NCBI GenBank assembly: GCA_028023455.1
Contig: JAQFVV010006337.1
Coordinates: 700,001-764,000 of the forward strand
From: Epiperipatus broadwayi
Taxonomy: Eukaryota > Onychophora > Udeonychophora > Euonychophora > Peripatidae
Reading direction: 5' to 3'
DNA length: 64,000 bases
Shown: piece by piece, positions 22,094 through 34,699 of the stretch
How the letters are laid out: each line of letters starts with the position of its first letter
How positions within the stretch are numbered: the stretch's first letter is position 1
Notes under the pieces: model-generated
Databases searched by the model: none
Told to the model about the DNA's origin: nothing
The model's input: only the letters and a program-made list of their open reading frames with translations
Program-made: the position numbers and the translations under genes

Positions 22094-22095
22094 AA
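22064..22095. repeat. (AT)n(GT)n microsatellite
   Basis: Alternating AT passes into GT just after the older LTR end. A similar AT/GT tract recurs at 22212-22248, at the same place relative to the next PLE tail copy. Confidence 0.85.
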
Positions 22096-22211
22096 TTATA
22101 TAACTGAATATTTGTAAATACAGTAACTAAATAATTAAAAAAAATTTATCCACTTAGGAGTGCTTTCGATTATTCCAGTAATCTGCATCAACTAAAGCTT
22201 TGAAATGCTAA
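22096..22211 (-). repeat. Tandem extra copy of the PLE 3' tail
   Basis: About 115 bp nearly identical to 22249-22369, the 3' tail of the adjacent minus-strand PLE. The units are in the same orientation and separated by (AT)n(GT)n. Penelope-like elements often lie in partial tandem arrays, and this fits. Confidence 0.8.
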
Positions 22212-22248
22212 CTATATATATATGTGTGTGTGTGTGGTGTGTGTGTGT

Positions 22249-23350
22249 GTAATTATATAACTGAATATTTGTAAATACAGTAACTAAATAATTAAAAAAA
22301 ATTTATCCACTTAGGAGTACTTTCGATTATTCCAGTAATCTGCATCAACTAAAGCTTTGAAATGCTAACTTTCCCACAATTCCATGATCTTAATGTTTGC
22401 TGCTTGCCTGTTAATTAAATCATGTTTATATTTGTATATTAGCATAGCCTCCTTTATTTTTCTTTTATTGTTATTTTTTTCAATTTGCAATATTTTTACA
22501 CTGTTAAAATTGAAGTCAAAACCATAAATACATGATTTATTATGGTCGTAAAAAACAGATGCTGAAATATTATTATCTACTATGCAATTTTGTTTTGATT
22601 TCTGAACACGTTTTAATAATAGCAAGTGTTCTTTAGTTCTTTTTTCCAATGTACATCTAGATTCACCTATATATTTACTGCCACACCTACATATCCATTT
22701 ATAAATGACACAATTTTTATTTATAAATGAGGTTTTATCTTTGGAGTTATTTATTAATTTATTTAATGTAGGAGGTGTGTAAAATGCAATATCACATATA
22801 TCTTTATAAATTTTCCTTATAAACTTTACTTGATAATTTGAAATATATGGGATTGATATCCATATTTTTTTATTAGCAGGAGAATCAATATTATTATTAA
22901 AATTTTTATTTTTATATTTTGTATTAAAATCTCTAATAACATTATATATGTGATTATAATTATAGCCAACATTTAACAATTCATTCGAGTATATTTCAAT
23001 ATTTTTGCCTTTATCTGATGAATATTTGCAAAGACTATTATTTCTAAATAAGAAGGACTTCAAACCTGCCATTTTGTGTGACATTGGCACTTTTGATTTA
23101 TATGGAATATAACCTCTTTTTACTATTGGTTTAATGGTCATACAGTAATCCAGCATGCCTTGATTCCTAGTTATTTTAAGATCAAGAAACTGAACACACA
23201 TTAAATCTTCATCTGTTTTTATCCATCTTAGGCCTTTCAAACCATTTAATTCCTCAAACAACTCATTAATTGTATTTGGTTTACCACATACAAAAACATC
23301 ATCAACATATCAATAATATGCAGTAATATTTTTTTGATAATATTCCTTTT
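22249..23350 (-). mobile_element. 5'-truncated Penelope-like element (left arm)
   Basis: Contains the end of a PLE reverse transcriptase and a GIY-YIG endonuclease on the minus strand. The 5' truncation falls within RT and meets the mirror-image copy at about 23351. The 3' tail (22249-22364) is shared with the right arm at 24286-24415. Confidence 0.85.
22365..23330 (-). pseudogene. PLE reverse transcriptase C-terminus plus GIY-YIG endonuclease
   Basis: An uninterrupted frame of 298 codons runs 23261 to 22365. It has no true ATG at its start. Upstream in the same frame the RT catalytic YVDD lies just inside an in-frame TGA at 23310-23312 (the right arm has CGA there). The RT part carries FLDLKITR, typical of Penelope RT. 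The C-terminal part carries the GIY-YIG pattern: VIYKWICRCGSKYIGES followed by R near TLEKRTKEH. PLEs use RT with this endonuclease for target-primed integration. The fragment is 5'-truncated to about a third of a PLE, so it is probably non-functional, although the endonuclease half looks intact. Confidence 0.85.
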
Positions 23351-23366
23351 TCAAAGGAATATTATC
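23336..23366. repeat. Palindrome centre between the two PLE copies
   Basis: GATAATATTCCTTT and AAAGGAATATTATC flank a 3-bp centre (TTC). The arms continue as PLE sequence on both sides with small indels (extra T run on the left), giving an inverted repeat of more than 1 kb per arm. Confidence 0.9.
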
Positions 23367-24415
23367 TTACAGCATATTATCGATATGTTGATGATGTTTT
23401 TGTATGTGGTAAACCAAATACAATTAATAAGTTGTTTGAGGAATTAAATGGTTTGAAAGTCCTAAGATGGATAAAAACAGATGAAGATTTAATGTGTGTT
23501 CAGTTTCTTGATCTTAAAATTAACTAGAAATCAAGGCATGCTGGATTACTGTATGACCATTAAACCAATAGTAAAAAGAGGTTATATTCCATATAAATCA
23601 AAAGTGCCAATGTCACACAAAATGGCAGGTTTGAAGTCCTTCTTATTTAGAAATAATAGTCTTTGCAAATATTCATCAGATAAAGGCAAAAATATTGAAA
23701 TATATTCAAATGAATTGTTAAATGTTGGCTATAATTATAATCACATATATAATGTTATTAGAGATTTTAATACAAAATATAAAAATAAAAATTTTAATAA
23801 TAATATTGATTCTCCTGCTAATAAAAAATATGGATATCAATCCCATATATTTCAAATTATCAAGTAAAGTTTATAAGGAAAATTTATAAAGATATATGTG
23901 ATTAATAAATAACTCCAAAGATAAAACCTCATTTATAAATAAAAATTGTGTCATTTATAAATGGATATGTAGGTGTGGCAGTAAATATATAGGTGAATCT
24001 AGATGTACATTGGAAAAAAGAACTAAAGAACACTTGCTATTATTAAAACGTGTTCAGAAATCAAAACAAAATTGCATAGTAGATAATAATATTTCAGCAT
24101 CTGTTTTTTACGACCATAATAAATCATGTATTTATGGTTTTGACTTCAATTTTAACAGTGTAAAAATATTGCAAATTGAAAAAAATAACAATAAAAGAAA
24201 AATAAAGGAGGCTATGCTAATATACAAATATAAACATGACTTAATTAACAGGCAAGCAGCAAATGTTAAGATCAAGAAATTGTAGAAAAGTTAGCATTTC
24301 AAAGCTTTAGTTGATGCAGATTACTGGGATAATTGAAAGTGCTCTTAAGTGGATAAATTTTTTTTTAATTATTTAGTTATTGTATTTACAAATATTCATT
24401 TATATAATTACGTAT
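23352..24415 (+). mobile_element. 5'-truncated Penelope-like element (right arm)
   Basis: Mirror copy of the left arm, with RT end, GIY-YIG and 3' tail reading outward on the plus strand. It is truncated at the same RT position as its partner, so the pair arose by one inverted duplication or fold-back event rather than two independent insertions. Confidence 0.85.
23372..24285 (+). pseudogene. Broken PLE RT/GIY-YIG coding, right arm
   Basis: Begins with the RT catalytic segment YRYVDDVFV, intact here at 23388-23414. A one-base insertion near 23520 (CTTAAAATTAACTAG) breaks the frame after FLDLKI. Coding resumes to about 23865. About 35 bp are missing near 23900 relative to the left arm. The GIY-YIG part follows (YKWICRCGSKYIGES near 23957, then EKRTKEHLLLL). 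It ends at 24285. Non-functional. Confidence 0.85.
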
Positions 24416-27367
24416 ATTGCTTTAAAAATACAGACATCGAATCATAATATTATTACATATATATATAAATGTTGCACACTTTTTATTAGCCCAGTCTATT
24501 CTAAAAAAAAGTTTTGGTGTATAATTTTAAATTTTACAAATCCAATAATATTCACTTATTAAAAGAAGACAACAATGACATACCAGATCACAGGGTTTGA
24601 ACTCGGGTTTAGCTAATGGAAATTTATAAATGATCTTAACTCAAGATACACATAAATAATAACCTATAGAGTCGTATATATGCAGGTGGATGGACAATTA
24701 ATATATCATTTAGTATTTAAAACCAGGGAAGTTTAAATTCTATTAGGTAAACATGATGCATTATAGAGACCAATAATTATTGTTTATGTGCAGTTGATTT
24801 TTAAAAAAAAATGTTTATATTCAAATCGTATTATATTTAAAAGTGAGTAAATATTTATTAATTTTACCAAAATACTGATCTAAAATTAAAACAGTAAATT
24901 TCACCTTTATTTAATTTCTAAAAATATTATATTTCAATATTTTTTAAAAAAAATGATAAGCTGTCATTTTAAAATAATAGACCAAAAACTTGCAAGGTAA
25001 TTTTATGTTGTTATAAACAGAAAAAGTGGAAAATACCAACCAATCACAATGTGTCAAACAATCTTGTACTATCAAACTGAAGAAAAAAGAAAAAACTTTT
25101 TCTTGATCGTAAAGAATAAGTAATTATGTTTTTTTTTCTTGTGATATATTTTTAAAAAAAGTTGAATTAAAAATTTCTAAAATCTTATTATTTGCAAGCA
25201 GAAAAAGTAATGAACTGTAACTGTATCGATATACTGTGTTGGATAATTATAAGCTTTATGTTTAAACTAATGGAATAAATTAATCATTTTCTACTGGGAA
25301 GATCAATGGTCAATAATTCCCAATGATCTCTTGAAAATTAATAAATATTGAGGAAATAATCAGAGATGAATAATCAACAAATATATTCACTGAAAGAGAA
25401 CAATAATTGTGCCATGGGGAAAATGAATTGCAGTAATAAACCAAAGGAAATAAATAAACACCATCCATATTCAGTAAGGATAAATAAAAGAACTGTAAAT
25501 CTCGGGAAAACAGTTAAGTATATATATTTAAGATTCAATAGAACTAAATTAGGAATAGCTGAAAAGTGTTCATTATCATTCTGACTACATATAAAATCCT
25601 AATGACAATAAGGGATAGGAGAAGTATTTAATCTGAGCCATATCGGTGGGAATATTAGTTTTTATAAAGTTTTAATTGAAAATGTTGCATGACACATATA
25701 TTTTGATTAAAATCATAAGTGTATTTTATAATATATGTGGAAATATATGTCATCTAGAATAAATAAGGCAAGCCATAAATAAATTTTTTGGTATTACTAA
25801 ACAAAGAACAAAAGGACAGGTTATTATTGCAATAACCCAAATACCTCGTGAATCTTAGGATAAGCAGAATCTTCAGAGAAAGAAGGAGAAAATAAAAGTT
25901 ATAATAAGTTTATGCAGTGTGGAACAACCTGGAATGCTAAGAAATTTAAAGTTGTTATTATACTTTTAGCTGAGAATTTAAAAGAGAACTTGTTCCTAAT
26001 GTTGATATTTATACATTTTAATCTATGAGTTGTTAGTACGATAAGGGAGTGACTAAATCATTTAATAAGAAATTAATTCAAGTGTTATATTAATAGTTAT
26101 TTCATAATTAGGTTGAGATTAAAGATTATTAATCATTTAAATAAATCAATATGCTCAATACCCTAATATGAAAGGTATAATAGGGTATTTAACATGATAT
26201 ATACGCAGTCTAGAGGGCAGGGTGTGTTTATATGTGTGAATGGATAAAAAATGAAAACAATATTTTCTTATGTGAAATATAAAAGTATTAATTTTGTTTT
26301 GCTTATCAACTTCCAGAATTATAACTATCTTTTCTCCATTGTTGTTTGTATTATTACTTATTCATCAAATATGTAACCTTAGTACTATTATTATTTTAGA
26401 GGTTGAAATAACAGACCATGAATTGAAAAAAAACAAGAGAATGATTGTTTAATAAATAGGGGTAAATATCTTAACATACAATGGGAGATTGTTAGTTTTG
26501 TTTAATTATAACACTCCAATGATTAATTTTCTATTGTTATTGTTATTGTAATATATGTGTATATCATTTTGTTATAAGTTATTTTAAATTAGATGTTAAT
26601 GGTAATGTTTATTGTAATCATTTGTAATGAATATTATTAAAATTATTGTTTTGAAAGTTTTATTAAATTCTAAATGTTGCATTTCTTTTCTGGGCTCATT
26701 TTCACCACATCACATAACTCAAAATGTACAGTCGAAATTAAAATGAAAAGTCAATTCAGTTTAGAACAAATCTAACAGTTTAATAAGCATAAATCTCTTA
26801 ATAAAGATGTTTTACTTGCTACATGCTGCCTTGATCCCATAGGTCATTGATGACATTGCCAATTATTAAAGTGTATTTATTAATATGAAATTAAATAATA
26901 TCTTAGTTATTAGTGAAAGTATTCGTGTTAATTATAGTTTAATTAATAATGTTATTTTAATAATAAGTATTAAAGAACATAAATATAAATCTTGATTATA
27001 GATTTAAATTATAAGCTTTTCTTCATTTGTGCACTATTCATGGAAATCTGTAAAATCCCTCTTGATATTCCATAGGTAGTATGAAGAATTAGTAAATAAA
27101 TGATTTTCCTAAGATCTTCTTATTATAAAGTTATTCTTGTGATTATTGCCAATCCTAATTATTAAAAATAATAGGAATCAAAGTTTATTTGTAATTATCT
27201 AACAGATTAATTTAATGAGTGATTGAATTAAAACTTAATAGTTATAAACATAATATATTGGATATTATTGTTAGCCATGAGAGTATGTAGATACTTAATA
27301 AGGAAGAGTATCTGGGTATTCTTATGCCATTGAACAAATATTTTGTATTTGTTTAATGTTAAGGGGG
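24416..27367. other. AT-rich DNA, no recognisable gene
   Basis: A 72-codon frame at 25366-25584 (Lys/Asn-rich) and purine-rich text near 25.8-25.95 kb could be decayed Gag-like coding but show no motif. A tRNA B-box-like GAGTTCAAACCC on the minus strand at about 24592-24603 has no matching A box. Otherwise only low-complexity sequence is seen. Confidence 0.5.
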
Positions 27368-27613
27368 TGTGATCTGTTTATAGGTAAATGAGTCTCACAT
27401 TAATTATATTTAAAATATGTCTTATCTTAGAAATGTTCAATCATGTAAAAGTATCTTGGGATGAATATTAACCTTATCTAAATTCAATTGTTATAGTTAA
27501 AGAAATGGTCAGGAAATAGTCAGTCTGTTAATAGTATCTAACCAGAGTCCAAGTAGGGCCTAATGTAGGGACTTGACAACTCTGCTTAGGGTCGTACCAC
27601 CTATAGACAGGCC

Positions 27614-27616
<3 letters not shown>
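27368..27616 (+). repeat. Possible solo or terminal LTR (249 bp)
   Basis: Starts TGTGATC directly after a GGGGG run (27363-27367, polypurine-like) and ends GGCCACA, giving TGTG...CACA termini. It is followed by (AT)n. It is less AT-rich near its end. No second copy is in the window, so this rests on termini and context only. Confidence 0.35.

Positions 27617-27682
<66 letters not shown>
27617..27682. repeat. (AT)33 microsatellite
   Basis: An uninterrupted alternating AT run of about 66 bp. Confidence 0.95.
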
Positions 27683-27685
<3 letters not shown>

Positions 27686-29036
27686 ACAGTTTTTAAATAT
27701 GTATAGCAGTATTTTCAATTATTACTAATTTAATAACAATATGCAATTTAGACAATTGTTATTTTTAAATGTTTCTTACTAGAGTGCTTCTCCTTTTACT
27801 TAATATGCTGTACCAGTTCTGTGGCATCTGCACATAGATTTTGAATTTTAGGTGTTACAATAGCACTTCAGTCACTGTCTTCTGTAAGCTGTTTAAGGCT
27901 ATCTATAGCCTTATATTATGGCTTAGAGTGATTTTCAGCTTTGCATTTTTTGAAATGACAAATTTTAATAGGTTAGCTTTTAAAAAAATTGAAGATGTCT
28001 ACTTTATATGGATCTTTTTGCACAATTTATAGTACTTTATTAGTATGACACAGCTATGAGGAAGGTGTTCCAAGAATGCTATAAAAATAAGAATTTTTAG
28101 ATGGCTAAATGTTTTAATCCAGACTAAATAACTGAATACTGTGGATTTATAAAAAAATGTAATTTTCACTAATTTGTTCACAAATTAATGGTTATGATAC
28201 AATATTTTTGTAAAAGACTTGTTTTTAAATCAAAAACTATGGTATTAATAGGAGATTGTCTTTAAAAATAATTTATTTTTGAAAAGACAACTCTTAAAAT
28301 GTTCATTACAGTAATCTAAAGTAGTTTCAACTGGATAAAACAAATGCTTTTGTCAAAATGATAAATAAAATATATTTTTTAATTTTAATAAAAATTTATT
28401 AACTTTTATAATATTTTTTGATTACATCTAACTCTAAATATACCTTTATTTTAATAATATAAAATTCATATATCTAATATTTCATTCTTCTAACTTTTTG
28501 AATAGGTAAATTATATCCTTTTTTTTTTTAAATGTTTATTTTTAAAATTGCTATCATTTGAAAGCTTACATTTGTAAAAGAAAATTAAAATTAAAATAAT
28601 AGTAGATTATATATAAAAAAAGATTTAATTGTAAAATTAAAATGTTCTAATATGGAGCAATGTTCCTTGTTACACTTACTAGGTTCTATTCACAATAATC
28701 AGGTCGAGTTTTCAGTTCAACAGGTTAAAGCATTTTATTTATCTCCAGTAAAATTCAGGTAAAATGGATGAACGTCAATCACAGTGATAAAACAAATATA
28801 AATGTTAAAAAAAATCTTAAAATTTAACAAAATAATAAATTAATAAATGAAATTATAATGCAAATTTAAGCAACTATAGGGGATCTTTAACCCAGACATT
28901 CAAGCTCCCTGCAGTTACTCACTCTATTTAATATAATTGATACACATGACTCACATACATGTGAAAAAAATACACAATTCCAATATACATATTTCATGCT
29001 GAACCAGCACTTATCAGTTGGTCCAGATCATTATCT
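27683..29036. other. AT-rich DNA, no gene seen
   Basis: Two short frames near 27.84-28.18 kb on opposite strands have no motif. A slightly less AT-rich patch near 28.86-29.03 kb has no recognised homology. Confidence 0.5.
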
Positions 29037-29062
29037 CATATATATATATATATATATATATA
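29037..29062. repeat. (AT)n microsatellite
   Basis: Alternating AT of about 26 bp. Confidence 0.9.
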
Positions 29063-29261
29063 ATGAATGTCTTGTTTATATTAAAATAAAAAATCTACAC
29101 ACTTTAATGAATAGGCTTCAATCCTTGCCACTCTCCAATTCTTCAGCTATTCATATTATTAAAAATCTGATAATGGAAAATTCAAAGATCTTGATGATGC
29201 CAATATTATAGTCATATCTTGTTGACCTTGGGTCAATATTTTCCATATATATGTGATCATA

Positions 29262-29360
29262 TGTATCGGTTATATTGGATAGAGTGGATATTTGTAGGAA
29301 ACTTGAGAGTATGGGGTTCGATCCCCTTTAGTTACATCTAGCTTGGATATATATAATATA
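29262..29360 (+). mobile_element. Possible tRNA-derived SINE head
   Basis: TGGATAGAGTGG (29277) resembles a pol III A box, and GGTTCGATCC (29315-29324) is a good B box. Their spacing is close to that in tRNA genes. No acceptor stem closes, so it is not a tRNA gene. The body and tail are not resolved. Confidence 0.4.
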
Positions 29361-31230
29361 GTTGTATTTCAATACAAATTTATGTTGTTTGCTATTTATT
29401 TTATAAATATGGCATTACATTGAATAATTTATTAATTTAAATTTTTGGAATATTACCATACATGTATATTGACCTTTCAGTTATTATTCTATGTATTAGA
29501 CTGTATATGTAGGAAAAGTTAAATATATATCATTGAGAGCAATAGCAGAACTACAAAAATATATGTAACAAATCAATAATATATATTTTAAGTGAATAAT
29601 TTAAAATAATTAAAAAATAAAAATTATTGTATCTAAATGCTCTAAATCTTTAAAACTGATAGTTGTAAACAGATCATATCTCATCAAAAATCTAATAAAT
29701 CATATATTGTAAGATTTTAGTTAGCATTATAAATATTCCTCTTTTTGATAATCTTGTTTGTATATACATTTGTATTAATATTTTATTTTTTATTTTGCAT
29801 ATCCATTTAGTATTGATTTTTCATCTAAAATATTAAATTATTTCTATAAGAATTTAAATATAAATTTAATGTTTTCAAGATTGGTTTCAGTAGACAGTTG
29901 ACCATGTATAATTTAGTAGGTTTTAAATTTTTTACATATTTTCAGCTAGTAAAGATGACTTATTACATTTATGTATTAACTGCAAATACTAGAAAGCTTT
30001 GAAGGTAGTGATTCAAATGTGGTTTATTTTGTATTTCACTTATTTGGTGATATCTATGGCCAACAGATTGCTGTTATGTAACTAACTTCTATTCTATATC
30101 ATTACAATTTTTTAATGTCTGCAATTTTATAATACTTATATAATTTTATATCCATTTCCAAGAAAATTATTTTTATAATCATATACTTTTGCATTCTTGC
30201 AGGTATTTATTCTTATTACCATTAACAATTTAATCTCATAATTAGTTTGACTCAAAACAAAAAACAGTGATGTGCGTTTTTTTTTTTGTTTTTGCATACA
30301 TATCTCTAATTACAATATAGAATAAAAAACACAAATTTTAATTAAATTTTATGAGAGAAAAATAAAATGAAATTTTCTTTTAAATTTATAACAATATCTA
30401 TTTAATTAAAATTTACAAACACAAAATTTATTTAATTAAAAAAATATTTTAAAAAGTCTATTGATGGTGCATATATATATATATATATTAAAATTTGACA
30501 ATGCAGTATATCGGAATTTATTTAAGAATGATTTATGTATCTCAGTTGTTTATATATATGATGATGATCTCGGTATTCATTTCAGGCTATTTAAGTATTT
30601 TGGTGAATAGAGGCAATGACATTATGTGTGTCAGTGATTGTGGTAAATCTATATGATCAGAATACAATTCACATTTGCCTACCATAAATATTATAATACT
30701 GAATTAAGGAGTAATATTTTGTGCATACATATCCCATTTGGTTTATTTGTAAATCTAATGTATTATTCATCAATATTAATATTATATGGACTATGTTAAA
30801 ATATATGAATACGTAGAGAGGAATATTATATACATGTAGATATACCTCATTGTGTTCTGATTAAGTATCTATTAATATCCAATTCTGATATTATTAGTAC
30901 ATTTATGACTGTTATATAAGAAGAAAGTGAATCTTAGTTATCAGTAAGTTTATTTCAATTCTGATTATTAACTTGTAATAAAACTTTAAACGATTTATTT
31001 TGTAGGCAAGTATTTGGCTTGTTACTTATTGTTTCCCAGTGCATACAATGTTTTGCTATAATGACTAAAATAAAAGGAGCAATTCATTATATTGAAGGGA
31101 AATAAATAGTAGTCTCAACAATCTCTTAGCTCTAAAGGACATATAATGCTGTAGTGGATAAAGAGTTGTAAAAGATTGCAAGAAAAAAAATTAAAATACT
31201 TGTATAACTAGGTATTTATCAGTCTATAGT
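29361..31230. other. AT-rich DNA, no gene seen
   Basis: Nothing is recognisable apart from a short (AT)n at 30472-30489 and TATA-rich runs. Confidence 0.5.
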
Positions 31231-31234
31231 ATAT

Positions 31235-31545
31235 ATTTAGTGGCACACTCTGGTGGAAGTGCATGGACACATTACTTAAACCTTGAACTGACTATTACAC
31301 AGTATATATAGAGTAATTTTGGTGCTACCAACATGAGGCTACATTTTAAAACATGCCCTGAGATATTGTACTGGTCAAAATATGTATACCCATCTAACAT
31401 GAGCTGGAACTCACAAAATGTACTTCAAACCCAGTCAAGCCTGAGATTTAGATCAAGGACCAGCCTGAATTCGAACCCACTCTCTAAGCCCCAGATCTAA
31501 CACCTAATGAATAACATAATAGTGATGGCACATGAGAATTAATCT
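31235..31545 (-). mobile_element. Probable tRNA-derived SINE
   Basis: On the minus strand a tRNA-like head (A-box-like TATTCATTAGGTGTTAG, then B box GTGGGTTCGAATTC at 31468-31480) is followed by a body of about 220 bp. The body is distinctly less AT-rich than its surroundings and ends near 31240. The head-body layout is typical of SINEs. The family is not recognised and there is no second copy in the window. Confidence 0.5.
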
Positions 31546-32374
31546 TAATCCGGACGACTAGCATAGCTGAGCAAAACAATGAGACATCTATTAACTATGA
31601 CTATATTAAAATATACATAAGCATGGCTGTAATAGGTGGAAGTGGAGGAAAAGGAATTCGAACTACTCAAATAAGTTAAACAAAATATATTTTAATATAC
31701 TGACAAATTATTATATATTTATAAATTAATTATATACATTAGTGTGTGCGTGAATGAGCAAGCGATTACATAGTGTCATTCACGCTATTATTTCTTATAT
31801 GCTCTTTATTAGCTAAAAAATATATATTATAAATAAGCACACATCTTTGGTGAGTCCAATATTAAAATGCCAATCTATTATTAGAAAGAAGAATTCACAT
31901 AAAATTGTTATTAACGCTTTGGATTACGGTTCTGAAACATGGTGACTAACATTATTTAGGGGGAGCATTCTGAGATTCATTATATTTATGATATAAACTA
32001 TTTTCATGCCATTGAGGTCATAAAAATAAACAAAAGATAGTTGAAAGATTATATTTGAAACTATGACGAAATATTTAATGAAAAATTATTTTAACAATAG
32101 TAAAATGAATGCTTTATTTTTCCCAAGGCATATACTCTTAAATATAGAAATAAGTTACGATGGTGGGATTGTATGATAAGATGAAAATAACATTAGTAAT
32201 TAATCTAGCTATTAATATTTGGCATTGATATATATTTTGAGCAGAGCGCATTTTAATATTAGAGCATTAAAACTGGGCCATGAAGCAAAAGAAATACTAA
32301 TATGAATAAGTTTGTGGTGCTGACATAATAGCCTAAAATAACAGGAAAAGTTGTGCTTCTGGATGAAAAACAAA

Positions 32375-32556
32375 GTAGATAGGCATGCTGTGGTCATCAC
32401 CTACATGCAGGCCTTTGATACAAAGAAAGTGGATGGGCATAGCCTGTGCCAGACTTAGGGATCACCGCCAGAGGCCTTTTTATACGAAAAAAGCAGATAT
32501 GCATAGCGTGTGCCCAACTTACAGGATCACTGCCAGAGGCATTTTATATAAAATAA
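32375..32556 (+). repeat. Three-copy ~64-bp tandem repeat
   Basis: Units start at 32375, 32429 and 32493, each with G(C/T)(A/G)GAT...GGCAT(A/G)(G/C)...GTG and, in the last two, GGATCAC(C/T)GCCAGAGGC. The first unit is shorter (54 bp). The repeat is clearly more GC-rich than the flanks. A frame runs through it (32385-32642), but nothing about it looks conserved. Confidence 0.75.
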
Positions 32557-32651
32557 ATGTGATTCCGGATAGCTCAACTATCTATGGAATGAGATATGAG
32601 AAGAAATCTATGGGTTCAGACTTGTCGCAACCCCCAGATTAGAAGACTAGA

Positions 32652-32682
32652 AGCATGTGATATATATATATATATATATATG
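32652..32682. repeat. (AT)n microsatellite
   Basis: Alternating AT of about 24 bp or more follows a slightly GC-richer patch. Confidence 0.9.
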
Positions 32683-33670
32683 AAGATAGGCTAAATGTCA
32701 GTAACGCAGTATGAATAAATGTCACTAACAACATTGAAATATAATTTACTGCTTTAAAATAAATGACCCTTATTTGAATGCTATAACTTAAACAATTAAT
32801 ACGCTATGCAGTTATATAGATATGGAGAGAGATTTCCCTAAATAAAATATACATTAAGATTTTACTTAGTAAAAGAAAACATTAAGATTTACCCCCATCC
32901 CTTTTTTACTATTTAAAATAATTCAATCCCACCTTTGTGGTTTTTATAGTAACTGGAATATTTAAGCTTATATTTTAAGAGTAAATAAAAAAAAAACAGT
33001 TATATAGAAAATAATTAATGGGTCACTCTTTCAGAATTTAATAAAAAAAAAATTTTGTAAGGTTTCAAAGTGTTAATTAGCTTAAATTCTGGATTTACCC
33101 TGGGTAGAAAATCCAGAGTTAAACAAATATATTTTTATAATAAACCAACATAAATAAAATGTTAACTCGTAAAAACAATCTGGCGAGTATATTAATTAAT
33201 AATGCATTGTTTTAAATAGATGTTAAAAACCTTAATTCACGAAGGTTTACTTAAAAGAAAGAAAAGATTTTACAAAATTCAACTCGTCAGATTGTTTGAG
33301 ATTAGCAGAATAATAATAATAAAAGCATATATATAAAATCAAGTAATAAATAACTATAAATAATTGACCGCACCAAAGTTAAAGAAAGTTAAAAGCATAT
33401 GAGAGAGAATTAAATAAATTACTTAGGAGCAAATTACATATTAAAACAAAAACAAAGTTAAATACATTAAAAGACATCTTGATAGATGAGTTAGGCTAGA
33501 TTTAGTTTGCGGTGACAGCTTGAAAAGTTACCTGGCAATTTTAAGAGTTCGATTTAAAATATTGCATGTGCATGGCAATTGAAATGAAAGTTCTTAAATA
33601 ACTGCAAGCTTCTATTAACATTACAGTTCTTAGGTCAGGCTTTTACTTCCTCTTGGGCAGCAGAATGACA

Positions 33671-33787
33671 TGGCCGCTGAAGATGATGACCCAACCAGGC
33701 TGAGAAGTGATGGATTTATGGCTACATTATTTAAGTTTCAAGTGATGTGTAATACGTTTACAATCAGTTCTCTCAATAGTAGCTAAT
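33671..33787 (+). CDS. Small possible coding patch (38 codons), unknown
   Basis: An ATG in a good context (GACATGGCC) opens a 38-codon frame beginning MAAEDDDPTRLRSDGF. It lies in a small GC-richer island (33640-33720) within AT-rich DNA. It could be a fragment of an exon or a decayed element. No splice donor was found before the stop, and no family was recognised. Confidence is low. Confidence 0.15.
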
Positions 33788-33879
33788 CTAATCTGTGACT
33801 TAAAATTCAGCCATTTTATACTTTTTCTTTATTGGTTGTTTTTGAAGATGCAACAGTAAGATAACATCCAAAAATAAAT

Positions 33880-33912
33880 TCAAATCTATTTCCAGATTAG
33901 AAATAGATTTGA
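33880..33912. repeat. 13-bp inverted repeat with 7-bp loop
   Basis: TCAAATCTATTTC and GAAATAGATTTGA flank CAGATTA. The arms are perfect. A possible hairpin of unknown role. Confidence 0.85.
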
Positions 33913-34699
33913 CAACATGTTTATACAAAAGAAAATCTTTAATCTACTTAATCCCATTTATTTTAAGTAAAACTTTAATTAAAAAAAATACCTCCCTTTA
34001 ATTATTTTTGGACAATTAACAACAGTCACATCTTCCATATTGGATTTTATAATAGTTTAATAAAAAAACAAGCAATTTAAAAAGAAAAAGCTATAAATGA
34101 CGTATAATAAAATATTTTTAAAAAAATCAATATTTTGATAGTAAGTTTTGCTCCTATATATATTTTTGAGTTGCACCTATGTATTTTAATAAAAAAAATT
34201 CATAATAATTTTAAAACATGTTATTGAAACATTAAATTTTATAATTTATGAACGCATCTCAAATAAATACATAAAATATATATACACGACAAAAGGAGTG
34301 GGATGGGAAATAGGGATTTAAACACAAGTTAGTAGGTAGAAACATGAAGCACAATCTTAAGCTAAGATTGACTGCTTCAATATACAAATTTAATATATTT
34401 GGTTATGCAAAATGGAGCTAAGCTATATCAACTCTGAAGTCATACTTTATATATTAATATTGGCTATTAGGACAAATAGTATTAGCTAGAGAAAATTTAT
34501 TTTGTGATCAGTTCAAAGGTTGGCTCAAATAAATAACAGAAAAATAAAGAAAAGTATAGTATATGGATTAGAAGCTATGAGAAAAGAGCAGAGACACTCT
34601 CTGATGTTTGGAGATTGATCTAGAGAGCAATTATCTAAGTAAAAATCATTGAAGCACACCACAAACAATTGTCGAGAAGAATGAGATTGGAGAATATAT

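Noticed and set aside
25366-25584. 72-codon Lys/Asn-rich frame
   Set aside because: Composition is as expected for AT-rich chance frames, and no motif or second copy was found.
29262-29340. tRNA gene
   Set aside because: A and B boxes are present, but no acceptor or anticodon stems pair properly. A SINE head is more likely.
32563-32640. Second tRNA-like head (TAGCTCA ... GGGTTCAGAC)
   Set aside because: The B box is poor and the spacing does not give a cloverleaf.
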